Assembly (NCBI GenBank): GCA_905198575.1
Contig: CAJKDC010000029.1
Location: 1 to 25,988, forward strand
Reading direction: 5' to 3'
DNA from: an uncultured Bacteroides sp.
GTDB lineage: Bacteria; Bacteroidota; Bacteroidia; Bacteroidales; Bacteroidaceae
Length of the DNA stretch: 25,988 bases
In this document: piece after piece, positions 8,901 through 15,412 of the stretch
How the letters are laid out: the number at the start of each line of letters is the position of its first letter
Numbering within the stretch: the stretch's first letter is position 1
Made by a program: the position numbers and the translations under genes
Notes under the pieces: generated by a model
The model's input: only the letters and a program-made list of their open reading frames with translations
What the model was told of the DNA's origin: nothing
Database searches by the model: none

Positions 8901-9536
8901 AAGGGGTTTGCTACCTGCAACTTCGTGGGCGTTATCCAGTGCATCGAAATGAAAGTAGAGGAAAGCAGCAACAGGGTGATGAACATCCTGCGCGAAATAC
9001 GGAAGTACTATCAGACGTACGGCTACGACCTGGCCCCCGAAAGCAACCTTTTCTCGTCCGACAAGGAACAGCTTGTCAAGGAAGAGGCCATCGGACTGCT
9101 GCGTGATTTCATCAAAGAAATCCATACGTATAAATACGACAGCATCCGGCTTTACGACTCGTTCGAGCTGCGTTTCCGCATCGTAGAGAACAACAACGAC
9201 ACGGGATTTGTAGAGAAAATATCGAACGTGGGTTCGGAAGGTACGGACATTCTGGTAAAAGCAATGATCAACATCATGCTGCTGAACGTGTTCAAGGAAA
9301 GTGCCTCGCGCAAGTTCAAGGACTTCAAGCTGCACTGCATGATGGACGAAATCGGCAAGCTGCACCCCAGCAACATTGCCGGTATCCTGAAGTTTGCCAA
9401 CGACCGGAACATCATCCTCATCAACGGCTCGCCTACGGAACTGAACAGAGACACGTACAAGCACGTCTATCTGCTCACCAAGGGTGCCCAGAGCAAAACC
9501 CGTATTGCACGGCTTATTTCCGACCAGAGTTTATAA
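5886..9536 (+). CDS. MksB/JetC-like SMC ATPase
   Basis: A 1216-residue SMC-like protein counted from the ATG at 5886 (a TTG at 5871 would add five residues; ATG is preferred). Walker A is at 31-38 (GTQGVGKS). Long charged coiled coils span about 220-525 and 600-880, separated by a short hinge-like region near residue 576 (NSFYGIEIDL). The head is completed by GSEGTD near 1116-1121 in the place of the ABC signature, and Walker B CMMDE near 1151-1155. The small hinge and bipartite head match MukB/MksB/JetC rather than canonical Smc. ATP binding should drive head engagement and DNA loop extrusion together with the two upstream proteins. Both ATPase motifs look intact. A strong terminator follows, and no JetD/MksG (TOPRIM nuclease) gene follows in the operon. 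Confidence 0.85.
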   Translation: MRNLNRIIFINSANIPYADDIYLDGNIHFIGTQGVGKSTILRAILFFYNADTQKLGIPVEKQTYTDYYFPYANSYIVYEVKTEHGAFCILSFKSMNRVCYRFIDAAYRKEFFIDENRTAYGSTERIRSVLDQYDIDYSRIIYTYDEYRNILYGSLGNEFKKYALMESKQYQNIPRTIQNVFLNAKLDAEFIKKTIISSLSENETGINLNSYKEHLKNFETRLQDIEKFQRKETRKQAKEITNLSVQTARIRAEIVHCCQELVAAYRQAEQSQPKWKLQIEQQEAERQGLIRKKQELQEASKVKCGKLQEELAILNSELNKAIAKEKDYQKQHIGQIAERSVKKEELKNKQNALLEEQRILTSQHMEISTKYKSLIQTLDEQWNRIHETKIRQQDEINTQYNGRLEEARKEFQKRTDHVYQEFETLQAELHPLKADKQSELNNLDYLIKLCKKETYFEEEQTALKENIQAYASNHLEKKNAINQAQLTIKELTLNWNEENTRIQTETEAELRTLQKELEQLNERTEKLAVFLENSTNTLQGWLKQHKKSWEDTIGKLCDENLLWQTNLSPALAADGGNSFYGIEIDLGAVERHIKSIDDYIREKEENEQHAEAIRLKMQRLQKEKEATEEQLKRKYQPLVKEQKGNIARLEYELDLLERAYQQNMLDLDTWKKKGEAQRAEKLKALEEKKQQLRMELEELAGRIGSLKKDKDEQLGTLKEAWKQTEQQLYAEKQAAADVIRKEDKEEQQRIAAEKREYEARMQTELHVQGADTERLDVIGKELESIGKELTFIGEHAALLIEYQKDKRDLIDRIPAWQRDQEELKQKLQTEQENLKANASSLQDKIDFLNRELQLAEENNRELSKNLEAYSKISSYDWYKPHQDIFGKEYKTDVSTQKSCIELIDELTRKANQFMQLQSKLRKEVNLFTGHFNEDNTFKFQTKFNEDWEYVRFADQLHDFVEENRIDEYIRRINNEHWDTFKRISMDVSSLTSSEGDIEDIIRQINKGFATCNFVGVIQCIEMKVEESSNRVMNILREIRKYYQTYGYDLAPESNLFSSDKEQLVKEEAIGLLRDFIKEIHTYKYDSIRLYDSFELRFRIVENNNDTGFVEKISNVGSEGTDILVKAMINIMLLNVFKESASRKFKDFKLHCMMDEIGKLHPSNIAGILKFANDRNIILINGSPTELNRDTYKHVYLLTKGAQSKTRIARLISDQSL

Positions 9537-9550
9537 TAAAAGGAATACAG

Positions 9551-9589
9551 GCGGTATTGCACTTCACATGGTGCAATGCCGCTTTTTTT
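9551..9589 (+). terminator. Rho-independent terminator of the SMC operon
   Basis: GCGGTATTGCAC (9551-9562) pairs with GTGCAATGCCGC (9571-9582), a 12-bp stem with one G-T pair and an 8-nt loop, followed by seven T at 9583-9589. It lies 14 bp after the stop codon and closes the operon after its third gene. Confidence 0.9.
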
Positions 9590-9595
9590 CTGAAA

Positions 9596-9627
9596 TTTGG
9601 AAGCAGTACAAATAAAGTTTATTTTTG
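9596..9627 (+). promoter_or_regulatory. Complete Bacteroides sigma-ABfr promoter of the DUF454 gene
   Basis: TTTG at 9596-9599, a 20-nt spacer, then TATTTTTG at 9620-9627, matching the -33 TTTG and -7 TAnnTTTG elements. The ATG at 9632 is only 4 nt further, so the transcript should be leaderless or nearly so. Confidence 0.75.
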
Positions 9628-9631
9628 CAGC

Positions 9632-9988
9632 ATGAAATATCTCTATCTGACCCTAGGTACACTGACACTGGCGGCAGGAGTCATCGGCATATTTGTCCCC
9701 TTGCTGCCCACTACTCCGTTCCTGCTGCTCACAGCCGCGCTCTACTTTCGGGGCTCTACCCGCATGTACAACTGGCTGCTGGCACATCCCCTGCTGGGAA
9801 AATACATCAAAAACTTCAGGGAACACAAGTGCATGCCCCTTCATGCCAAGGTCATTTCTCTGCTCACGCTGTGGGGAACCATCCTCTACAGCCTCCTGGG
9901 CCTGCAACTCCCGCTGCTTGTCCGGATATTTTTACTTGCAGTGGCCATTGGGGTGACTTGGTACATCTGTTCTCTTAAAACCAGTTAA
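9632..9988 (+). CDS. DUF454 (YbaN-like) small inner-membrane protein
   Basis: A 118-residue protein. GxxGIFVPLLPTTPFLLL near the N terminus followed by ALYFRGS and LLAHPLLGKYI is the signature of the DUF454/YbaN family. Hydrophobic segments lie at about 3-40 and 78-115, with a basic cytoplasmic loop between (KNFREHKCMP). The family is widespread and its function is not settled. The start is the ATG at 9632; the reading frame is open further upstream, but that part lies in the terminator and promoter. Its own promoter and the preceding terminator separate it from the SMC operon, so it is probably not part of that system. Confidence 0.88.
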   Translation: MKYLYLTLGTLTLAAGVIGIFVPLLPTTPFLLLTAALYFRGSTRMYNWLLAHPLLGKYIKNFREHKCMPLHAKVISLLTLWGTILYSLLGLQLPLLVRIFLLAVAIGVTWYICSLKTS

Positions 9989-10090
9989 AATTAGCCCAAT
10001 ACGAAAGGAGGTTTAGGGCCTGCTGCCAACTTTTTCTTGACAACTCTTCATGTTTTTTTGTTTTATGTATCGGTTTTTAGACTCTTTTTG

Positions 10091-10098
10091 TATCTTTG
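10091..10098 (+). promoter_or_regulatory. -7 element of the unknown-function gene at 10135
   Basis: TATCTTTG matches TAnnTTTG exactly, 36 nt before the ATG. No TTTG is found at the expected -33 distance, so strength is uncertain. A TTG that would open a longer frame overlaps this element, which supports the ATG at 10135 as the start. Confidence 0.55.
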
Positions 10099-10134
10099 GC
10101 AACGAATTTTACCTTAAGAAACAAAGAAAAAATC

Positions 10135-11601
10135 ATGAGAAACGAACAAAAACCGACAACATATTGGAGCATAGAACGTTTGGACAACCAACGCAACGCT
10201 TCCAATTACTATTATCAAAAATTATATTTACGATTAAGCGGCGTTGTACGTACAACCTTAGCCGACCAGTATACCCCCGAATTATGTGAAACCCTGGCTC
10301 TGACTTACGCTCATTATTTTGAAGATGTTATTTCGGAATTCGGCCTGTGGATGACATTTACCAGCAAGCATAAAGAACTATACGGCAAATATCTTCCGTT
10401 TTATGATGTAAATGAAAAATTCTACTATCAGGACGAAATTAACGCCAGCGATGTGCGTTTCCTTACCTGGATGGTTTTCCAAAAACTGGAAGACAATAAA
10501 CTGGTGGACCCGTATCTGCCGACTATCCTGGAAACTGCCGATAATGTTTACAGTATCCTGGACGAGGAGTTCGAAAAAGCACCTATCAACGTAGACCTTG
10601 CATCGCGCATGCTGGACCTGAAGAAATATGCTACCTACCAGAGCATCCGCGAAATCTGCATCCAGCTGGCATCCAAGTCTTACCTGCTCAGTCCGTTCAC
10701 CAACGAACAGATACGCATGGCCAACGAAGCTGTTTCACATCTTTACACGGATGTGAACGAGACTTTGATGTCGTTTGCCATCAACTCGGTCGTTGCTTTC
10801 AGTGAGCCGACAGGTCCTATCCCTATGATGCCGAAAGACTGGCTGGCCAGCATGATGGACAAATGGGGACTGGTGATTCCAAGCAAAATCATGAAAGGTG
10901 TGGAAATTCTTCCGTATGCCTTGTATCAGCTTACCGGATACAACCAGGATTATGTCTTCGTAAACAGCATCGACGGCAAGGAATACAAGATAAACCGTTC
11001 TTCGTTTATGAATATCACCGAGAGCAGCTTCATCAATAAAGGTCTGCAGTGCGCACTGGTGAAATATAACGGACAGTGGTATACCAACGGGGTAACATCG
11101 TGGATGCCTGATACGACTACGTTCGAGAAGTTCAAGGAAGAGAGTGAAGCTACCGCCAAGGCCAATAAAGACTTGTATAAACGTATCCTGAAAGCCAACA
11201 AGAAATATCCGCTGCTATACTTTAAAGACGGCAAGGAATGTCTGGAATGGTGGCAGACAAACATCGGCGTTGAAGACGAACAGGTGAACGAAACGGAACT
11301 GGCCGACAAAACATTCATTGCCATCTTTGCTGACGAAGAAGAGGGCATTTCGGTTGTTCCGGGAGCCGCTCAATACATCAAGGACAAGAAGAACCCTTAT
11401 TTCGATGCCAGCCTGACAGGCGGACTGGACGTAACTGTACTCTCGCCGGCTGCATCCGACAAGATGATTTATCACTGTATCGAAAAGAAAATGCTGCCGG
11501 GAATCGGTATTTCATCCATTGCGGGTGAAGAAAAAGGAAAGCAACTGGTACAGGAAAACCTGAAATTCATTGCACACTTTGCCAGAGGCAGCGAAAAATA
11601 A
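10135..11601 (+). CDS. Bacteroidales protein of unknown function (possibly DUF3843-like)
   Basis: A 488-residue soluble protein with no signal peptide or membrane span. The N-terminal half has YYYQKLYLRL, AHYFEDVISEFGLW and KYLPFYD, which recall the Bacteroidales family DUF3843 as I remember it, though I cannot confirm this. The second half (about 180-480) looks like a separate domain, with a Pro-rich PTGPIPMMPKDWL stretch near 218-230 and repeated aromatic-rich segments (LYFKDGKECLEWW). The ATG at 10135 is preceded by an A-rich tract and the -7 element. exoA begins 21 bp after its stop, so the two may be co-transcribed, but nothing in the sequence ties this protein to DNA repair. No function assigned. 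Confidence 0.8.
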   Translation: MRNEQKPTTYWSIERLDNQRNASNYYYQKLYLRLSGVVRTTLADQYTPELCETLALTYAHYFEDVISEFGLWMTFTSKHKELYGKYLPFYDVNEKFYYQDEINASDVRFLTWMVFQKLEDNKLVDPYLPTILETADNVYSILDEEFEKAPINVDLASRMLDLKKYATYQSIREICIQLASKSYLLSPFTNEQIRMANEAVSHLYTDVNETLMSFAINSVVAFSEPTGPIPMMPKDWLASMMDKWGLVIPSKIMKGVEILPYALYQLTGYNQDYVFVNSIDGKEYKINRSSFMNITESSFINKGLQCALVKYNGQWYTNGVTSWMPDTTTFEKFKEESEATAKANKDLYKRILKANKKYPLLYFKDGKECLEWWQTNIGVEDEQVNETELADKTFIAIFADEEEGISVVPGAAQYIKDKKNPYFDASLTGGLDVTVLSPAASDKMIYHCIEKKMLPGIGISSIAGEEKGKQLVQENLKFIAHFARGSEK

Positions 11602-11622
11602 CCTCAAAACAAGAAAAACTAT

Positions 11623-12378
11623 ATGAAGTTTATATCATGGAATGTGAACGGACTCCGCGCCTGTTGCGATAAAGGTTTCCGTGATGCTTTTAACGAGTTG
11701 AATGCCGACTTTTTCTGCCTGCAGGAAACCAAGATGCAGGCCGGACAGCTTGACCTGAGCTTTGAGGGGTATACCTCTTACTGGAACTATGCCGAGAAGA
11801 AAGGATATTCGGGAACGGCTATCTTTACACGCCACCAGCCGCTGTCGGTTACCTACGGTCTGGGCATTGACGAGCACGACCACGAAGGAAGAGTCATCAC
11901 GCTGGAAATGGAAGATTTTTACCTTGTAACGGTTTACACACCCAACTCGCAGGACGGACTCAAGCGACTGGACTACCGCATGACGTGGGACGATGATTTC
12001 CGCCGTTTCCTGCAAGAGCTGGACAGCAAGAAACCGGTCATCGTATGTGGCGACCTGAATGTGGCTCATCAGGAAATAGACTTGAAGAACCCGAAGACCA
12101 ACCGTATGAATGCCGGTTTTACCGATCAGGAACGCAGCCAGTTCGGCACATTGCTGCAAGCCGGATTTACAGATACGTTCCGCTATTTTTATCCGGATGC
12201 CGAAGGCGTTTACTCGTGGTGGTCGTACCGCTTTAAGGCAAGAGAAAAAAATGCGGGCTGGCGTATTGACTATTTTCTGGTGTCGGACCGCCTGCACGAA
12301 AAGTTGCAGGGTGCCGCCATCCATAATCAGATATTCGGCTCGGACCACTGTCCGGTAGAAGTAACCATCGACCTTTAA
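11623..12378 (+). CDS. xth: Exodeoxyribonuclease III (AP endonuclease)
   Basis: A 251-residue cytoplasmic enzyme of the exonuclease III/APE1 family, which cleaves DNA 5' of abasic sites and removes 3' blocking groups in base-excision repair. Catalytic landmarks are all present: WNVNG (6-10), Glu35 in LQETK, YTPNSQ (105-110), Asp144 and Asn146 in GDLNVAHQEIDL, WWSYR near 199-203, RIDYFL (214-219) and Asp241-His242 in GSDHCPV. Length is typical. It begins 21 bp after the unknown-function gene and ends at a bidirectional terminator shared with engB. Confidence 0.95.
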   Translation: MKFISWNVNGLRACCDKGFRDAFNELNADFFCLQETKMQAGQLDLSFEGYTSYWNYAEKKGYSGTAIFTRHQPLSVTYGLGIDEHDHEGRVITLEMEDFYLVTVYTPNSQDGLKRLDYRMTWDDDFRRFLQELDSKKPVIVCGDLNVAHQEIDLKNPKTNRMNAGFTDQERSQFGTLLQAGFTDTFRYFYPDAEGVYSWWSYRFKAREKNAGWRIDYFLVSDRLHEKLQGAAIHNQIFGSDHCPVEVTIDL

Positions 12379-12384
12379 TAAACT

Positions 12385-12428
12385 AAAAGAGCGAAGCGTT
12401 GGATTTTAATTTTGCGCTTCGCTCTTTT
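12385..12428. terminator. Bidirectional terminator between exonuclease III and engB
   Basis: AAAAGAGCGAAGCG (12385-12398) is the exact reverse complement of CGCTTCGCTCTTTT (12415-12428), a 14-bp stem with a 16-nt loop. T runs lie downstream in both directions. It sits between two convergent genes. Confidence 0.88.
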
Positions 12429-12454
12429 TATTGTCTGTAGCATTAAGACTGTTT

Positions 12455-13078
12455 TTACTCGATGCCTGCCCCTTCCGTATTCTTAAGCGAACGGTTGACC
12501 TCTTCGATGTAGTCCAGAATTTCTTTTCTTCCGGTCTTTTTCTCCGAAGAAGAGATAAAGTACGGCGGCAACTCTTCCCACTGTCTTCTCATCACGTCGA
12601 GGTAGTGTTCTACGTTGGCACGCGTCTTTCCGGCACTCTGCTTGTCGGCTTTCGTAAAAATCATTGCAAACGGAACTCCGTTTTCGCCCAGCCACTCCAT
12701 AAATTCCAAATCTATTTTCTGCGGCTCAAGCCGGCTGTCCAGCAACACGAAAAGGCAGGTCATTTCCTCACGTTCCAGCACATAATACTCGATGAGCTTC
12801 TGAATTTTCTCCATCATTTTCTTTCCGCGCTGCGCATAGCCATATCCCGGCAAGTCGACCAGATACCACTCTTTGTTGACCAGAAAATGATTAATCAGCA
12901 ATGTCTTTCCCGGTGTAGAAGAAGTCATTGCCAACTTGGGGTTCTTGGTCAGCATGTTAATCAGACTGGACTTACCCACATTCGACCGTCCGATAAAAGC
13001 GTATTCCGGCAGATGCGTCTTCGGACACATATCGGCTCTTGAGTTACTCACTACAAATTCGGCACTTGTTATTTCCAT
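12455..13078 (-). CDS. engB: Ribosome-biogenesis GTP-binding protein EngB/YsxC
   Basis: A 207-residue TRAFAC GTPase of the EngB/YihA/YsxC family, needed for assembly of the large ribosomal subunit. G1 is GRSNVGKS (30-37), the switch region has TPGKT (55-59), G3 is DLPGYG (75-80), G4 is TKAD (142-145) and G5 SSSE (176-179). The lysine-rich RGKKMMEKIQ after G3 and the total length are typical. It lies 39 bp downstream of the symporter gene on the same strand; a shared transcript is possible but no functional link is expected. Confidence 0.95.
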   Translation of the reverse strand: MEITSAEFVVSNSRADMCPKTHLPEYAFIGRSNVGKSSLINMLTKNPKLAMTSSTPGKTLLINHFLVNKEWYLVDLPGYGYAQRGKKMMEKIQKLIEYYVLEREEMTCLFVLLDSRLEPQKIDLEFMEWLGENGVPFAMIFTKADKQSAGKTRANVEHYLDVMRRQWEELPPYFISSSEKKTGRKEILDYIEEVNRSLKNTEGAGIE

Positions 13079-13117
13079 CGCTATCGTTATTTAAAAATAT
13101 ATGTTATACATGTTTAT

Positions 13118-14608
13118 TTAGTCGTTCATACTTCGCAAGGCTGCACTACCATTGCCCTCCCTTCCGACCTTGCCTACGGCCAGCAAGCGCAATCCTATGA
13201 ATACCAGCAAACCGTTCAGCATCAGCATCTCGTAGCCGAAACGGTAATCGGTATAAGCCGTCACCAGCTGATTGAGGGCATAGCACAACACCGGTGATGC
13301 TAAGGCAATCCAAGGCACCCAACCGTCGCGCACCCGATAACGGGTCAGCAGAGAAAACGAAAACAATCCCAGCAAAGGCCCGTAGGTATAGGAGGTCAGT
13401 ACGTAAAGCGTGTCAATGATACTGGGGCTGTTGAGCTCTTCCAGCAAGACAATGCATCCTATAAATAAGGCAGAAATGAGCAGATGTACCCACTTACGGA
13501 CTTTTACAGCCTTATCTGGATTCATTTTCCCCACCTCAAGCAAATCGATGCAACAGCTGGTAGTAAGTGCTGCCAATGCCGAATCGGCACTGGAGAAAGC
13601 TGCCGCTATAATACCGACGGTAAAGAATACCACAACCGGATAACCTAAATAGCCTCCGGCTGCAAAAATCGGCAACAGTTCATCCCCTTTCTGCACGGCA
13701 GGCAACTGCATCTGGCCGGCAGCCATTACGAGCATGACACCCAATGTAAGCAAAAGGAGGTTTACGGGAATAAAGGAAAAACCGTAGCAATAGATGTTTT
13801 TCCGTGCATCCCGCAAATTACGGCACGAAAGATTCTTCTGCATCATGTCCTGGTCCAGACCGGACATGACAATGGTGATGAAAATACCACTGAAGAACTG
13901 CTTGAAAAAGTTTTGGCGGGAAACCCAGTCGTCCCATACAAAGACACGGCTGTATCCACTGTCGCGCACGGCACTCCACAGCTCGGTCCAGCGCATATCC
14001 AGCGCATCGACAACTTTCCATAGAATCAGTCCCATCGAAACCAGCATGCACAGTGTCTGCAGGCTGTCGGTCCAGACAATGGTGCGTATCCCGCTTCTGC
14101 GCGTATAGAGCCATATCAGCAGCACGGCACCAACTACTGTCACGACAAAAGGGACTCCCATTCCGTCGAAAACAAAGCGTTGCAGAATCATGCACACCAG
14201 ATACAGACGTACGGCGGCACCCAGCAGTTTGGAGAGCAGGAAAAAAGAAGCTCCTGTTTTGTAGGAACAGTTTCCCAGACGTTGCCCCAGATAGGTATAA
14301 ATTGAAGTCAGATTAAGCCTGTAATACAAGGGCAGCAGTACATGGGCTATGACCAGATAGCCGAAAAAGAAGCCGATACAGGTCTGCATGTAAGTCATAT
14401 CGAAAGACATCACCATGCCCGGAACAGAAATAAAAGTTACCCCCGACAAAGAAGCACCAATCATTCCGAAAGAAACAACATACCACGGCGACTCGCGGTT
14501 GCCACGAAAAAAAGCATCATTATCCACACGCCGGGCTGTGAACTCGGCAATCAGCAGCAGCAAACCGAAATAAGCCAGGATAGTAACCAGTATCAACGTT
14601 CCACTCAT
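13118..14608 (-). CDS. Sodium:solute symporter (SSS family)
   Basis: A 496-residue membrane protein with about 13 hydrophobic spans. ASLSGVTFISVPG near residues 52-64 and AAAFSSADSALAALTTS in the later half are typical SSS features; the latter corresponds to the helix with the Na2-site Ser residues. The family couples sodium entry to uptake of sugars, amino acids, carboxylates or nucleosides. The substrate cannot be read from sequence, and neighbours do not help. I chose the ATG at 14608; a GTG at 14614 would add two residues but lies inside an inverted repeat. A TAnnTTTG element is upstream on this strand. Confidence 0.88.
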   Translation of the reverse strand: MSGTLILVTILAYFGLLLLIAEFTARRVDNDAFFRGNRESPWYVVSFGMIGASLSGVTFISVPGMVMSFDMTYMQTCIGFFFGYLVIAHVLLPLYYRLNLTSIYTYLGQRLGNCSYKTGASFFLLSKLLGAAVRLYLVCMILQRFVFDGMGVPFVVTVVGAVLLIWLYTRRSGIRTIVWTDSLQTLCMLVSMGLILWKVVDALDMRWTELWSAVRDSGYSRVFVWDDWVSRQNFFKQFFSGIFITIVMSGLDQDMMQKNLSCRNLRDARKNIYCYGFSFIPVNLLLLTLGVMLVMAAGQMQLPAVQKGDELLPIFAAGGYLGYPVVVFFTVGIIAAAFSSADSALAALTTSCCIDLLEVGKMNPDKAVKVRKWVHLLISALFIGCIVLLEELNSPSIIDTLYVLTSYTYGPLLGLFSFSLLTRYRVRDGWVPWIALASPVLCYALNQLVTAYTDYRFGYEMLMLNGLLVFIGLRLLAVGKVGREGNGSAALRSMND

Positions 14609-14610
14609 AA

Positions 14611-14631
14611 GCACTTCTATATATGAAGTGC
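14611..14631. repeat. Perfect inverted repeat directly before the symporter start
   Basis: GCACTTC (14611-14617), TATATAT spacer, GAAGTGC (14625-14631). It lies 2 bp from the symporter ATG and touches the -7 element, so it covers the likely transcription start. It could be an operator or a 5' hairpin that hides the start codon. Confidence 0.5.
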
Positions 14632-14638
14632 AAATATA
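14631..14638 (-). promoter_or_regulatory. -7 element of the symporter gene
   Basis: Read on the minus strand it is TATATTTG, an exact TAnnTTTG match, 22 nt before the ATG at 14608. No clear TTTG lies at -33, so an activator may be needed or the promoter is weak. Confidence 0.6.
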
Positions 14639-14711
14639 GGACTTTTATCGCATTAAAACATCCTTGTCTGTTTAAAAGCCCTGCCGGAAAGTCTGTTTAG
14701 GAAAAAAATCC

Positions 14712-14719
14712 TATATTTG
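14712..14719 (+). promoter_or_regulatory. -7 element of the DUF1847 gene
   Basis: TATATTTG, an exact TAnnTTTG match, 29 nt before the ATG at 14749. The -33 position has no TTTG. It is divergent from the symporter promoter, about 75 bp away. Confidence 0.6.
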
Positions 14720-14748
14720 TATGAATCTATAAATCCACTTGAAAGAAT

Positions 14749-15390
14749 ATGGCTAAAAATGATAACCCTACGTGTGTGGACTGCGGCACACAGAACTGCA
14801 AGTTTAAAAACCGCACTTATCCCGAATTTTGTCTGACCACCCATCTGGAAGACAGCGACATGGAATGGGCCCTCGAACGGTACGAAGAAGGCCGGAACAA
14901 GGAAATAATGATAGCAAGTGCCGAGGTAGAATACGAAGGCTACTGCCAATGGACCCGCGTGCAGGAAATAATGGAATTCGCCCGTAAAATCAATGCCCGC
15001 AAGATAGGCATAGCCAACTGTATCGGCCTCATCAATGAAGCACGTATCTTTGCCCGCATCCTACGGGCTAACGGTTTCGAGGTATACTCGGTTATCTGTA
15101 AGGTGGCCGGCAAGCCTAAATCATCGGTAGGCATTCCTGCTGTATGCGAAAACATCGGTGCAGCCATGTGCAATCCTATCCTGCAGGCCCGGCTGCTCAA
15201 CAATGCCCAGACGGACCTGAACGTCGTGATTGGTCTGTGTGTAGGGCACGACAGCCTTTTCTATAAATACTCTGACGCATACGTCACTACGCTGGTCACT
15301 AAAGACCGTGTCACCGGAAACAACCCTGCGGCAGCACTCTACACGGCACAATCGTATTACAAGAAAAAATTCCATCTGGACGAGAAATAA
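14749..15390 (+). CDS. DUF1847 family cysteine-rich protein
   Basis: A 213-residue cytoplasmic protein. It begins with a cysteine cluster (CVDCGTQNC at 9-17) that could bind a metal, and has further conserved-looking cysteines in GIANCIGL, CKVAGKPK, AAMCNP and GLCVGHDSLF. The C-terminal part, ending in TKDRVTGNNPAAALY, matches the DUF1847 family as I know it. These proteins are called putative metal-binding proteins; no reaction is established. The AraC-type regulator starts 22 bp after its stop on the same strand and may be transcribed from the same promoter. Confidence 0.82.
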   Translation: MAKNDNPTCVDCGTQNCKFKNRTYPEFCLTTHLEDSDMEWALERYEEGRNKEIMIASAEVEYEGYCQWTRVQEIMEFARKINARKIGIANCIGLINEARIFARILRANGFEVYSVICKVAGKPKSSVGIPAVCENIGAAMCNPILQARLLNNAQTDLNVVIGLCVGHDSLFYKYSDAYVTTLVTKDRVTGNNPAAALYTAQSYYKKKFHLDEK

Positions 15391-15412
15391 ACCCATTTAC
15401 AGAGCTACGCCT

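Noticed and set aside
4092..9536. Calling the SMC operon a complete Wadjet defence system
   Set aside because: The JetD/MksG nuclease gene is not in the operon or elsewhere in the window, so plasmid restriction cannot be claimed.
10001..10040. AAAGGAGG sequence after the DUF454 gene as a ribosome binding site
   Set aside because: No start codon follows at a suitable distance, and Bacteroidales rarely depend on strong Shine-Dalgarno sites.
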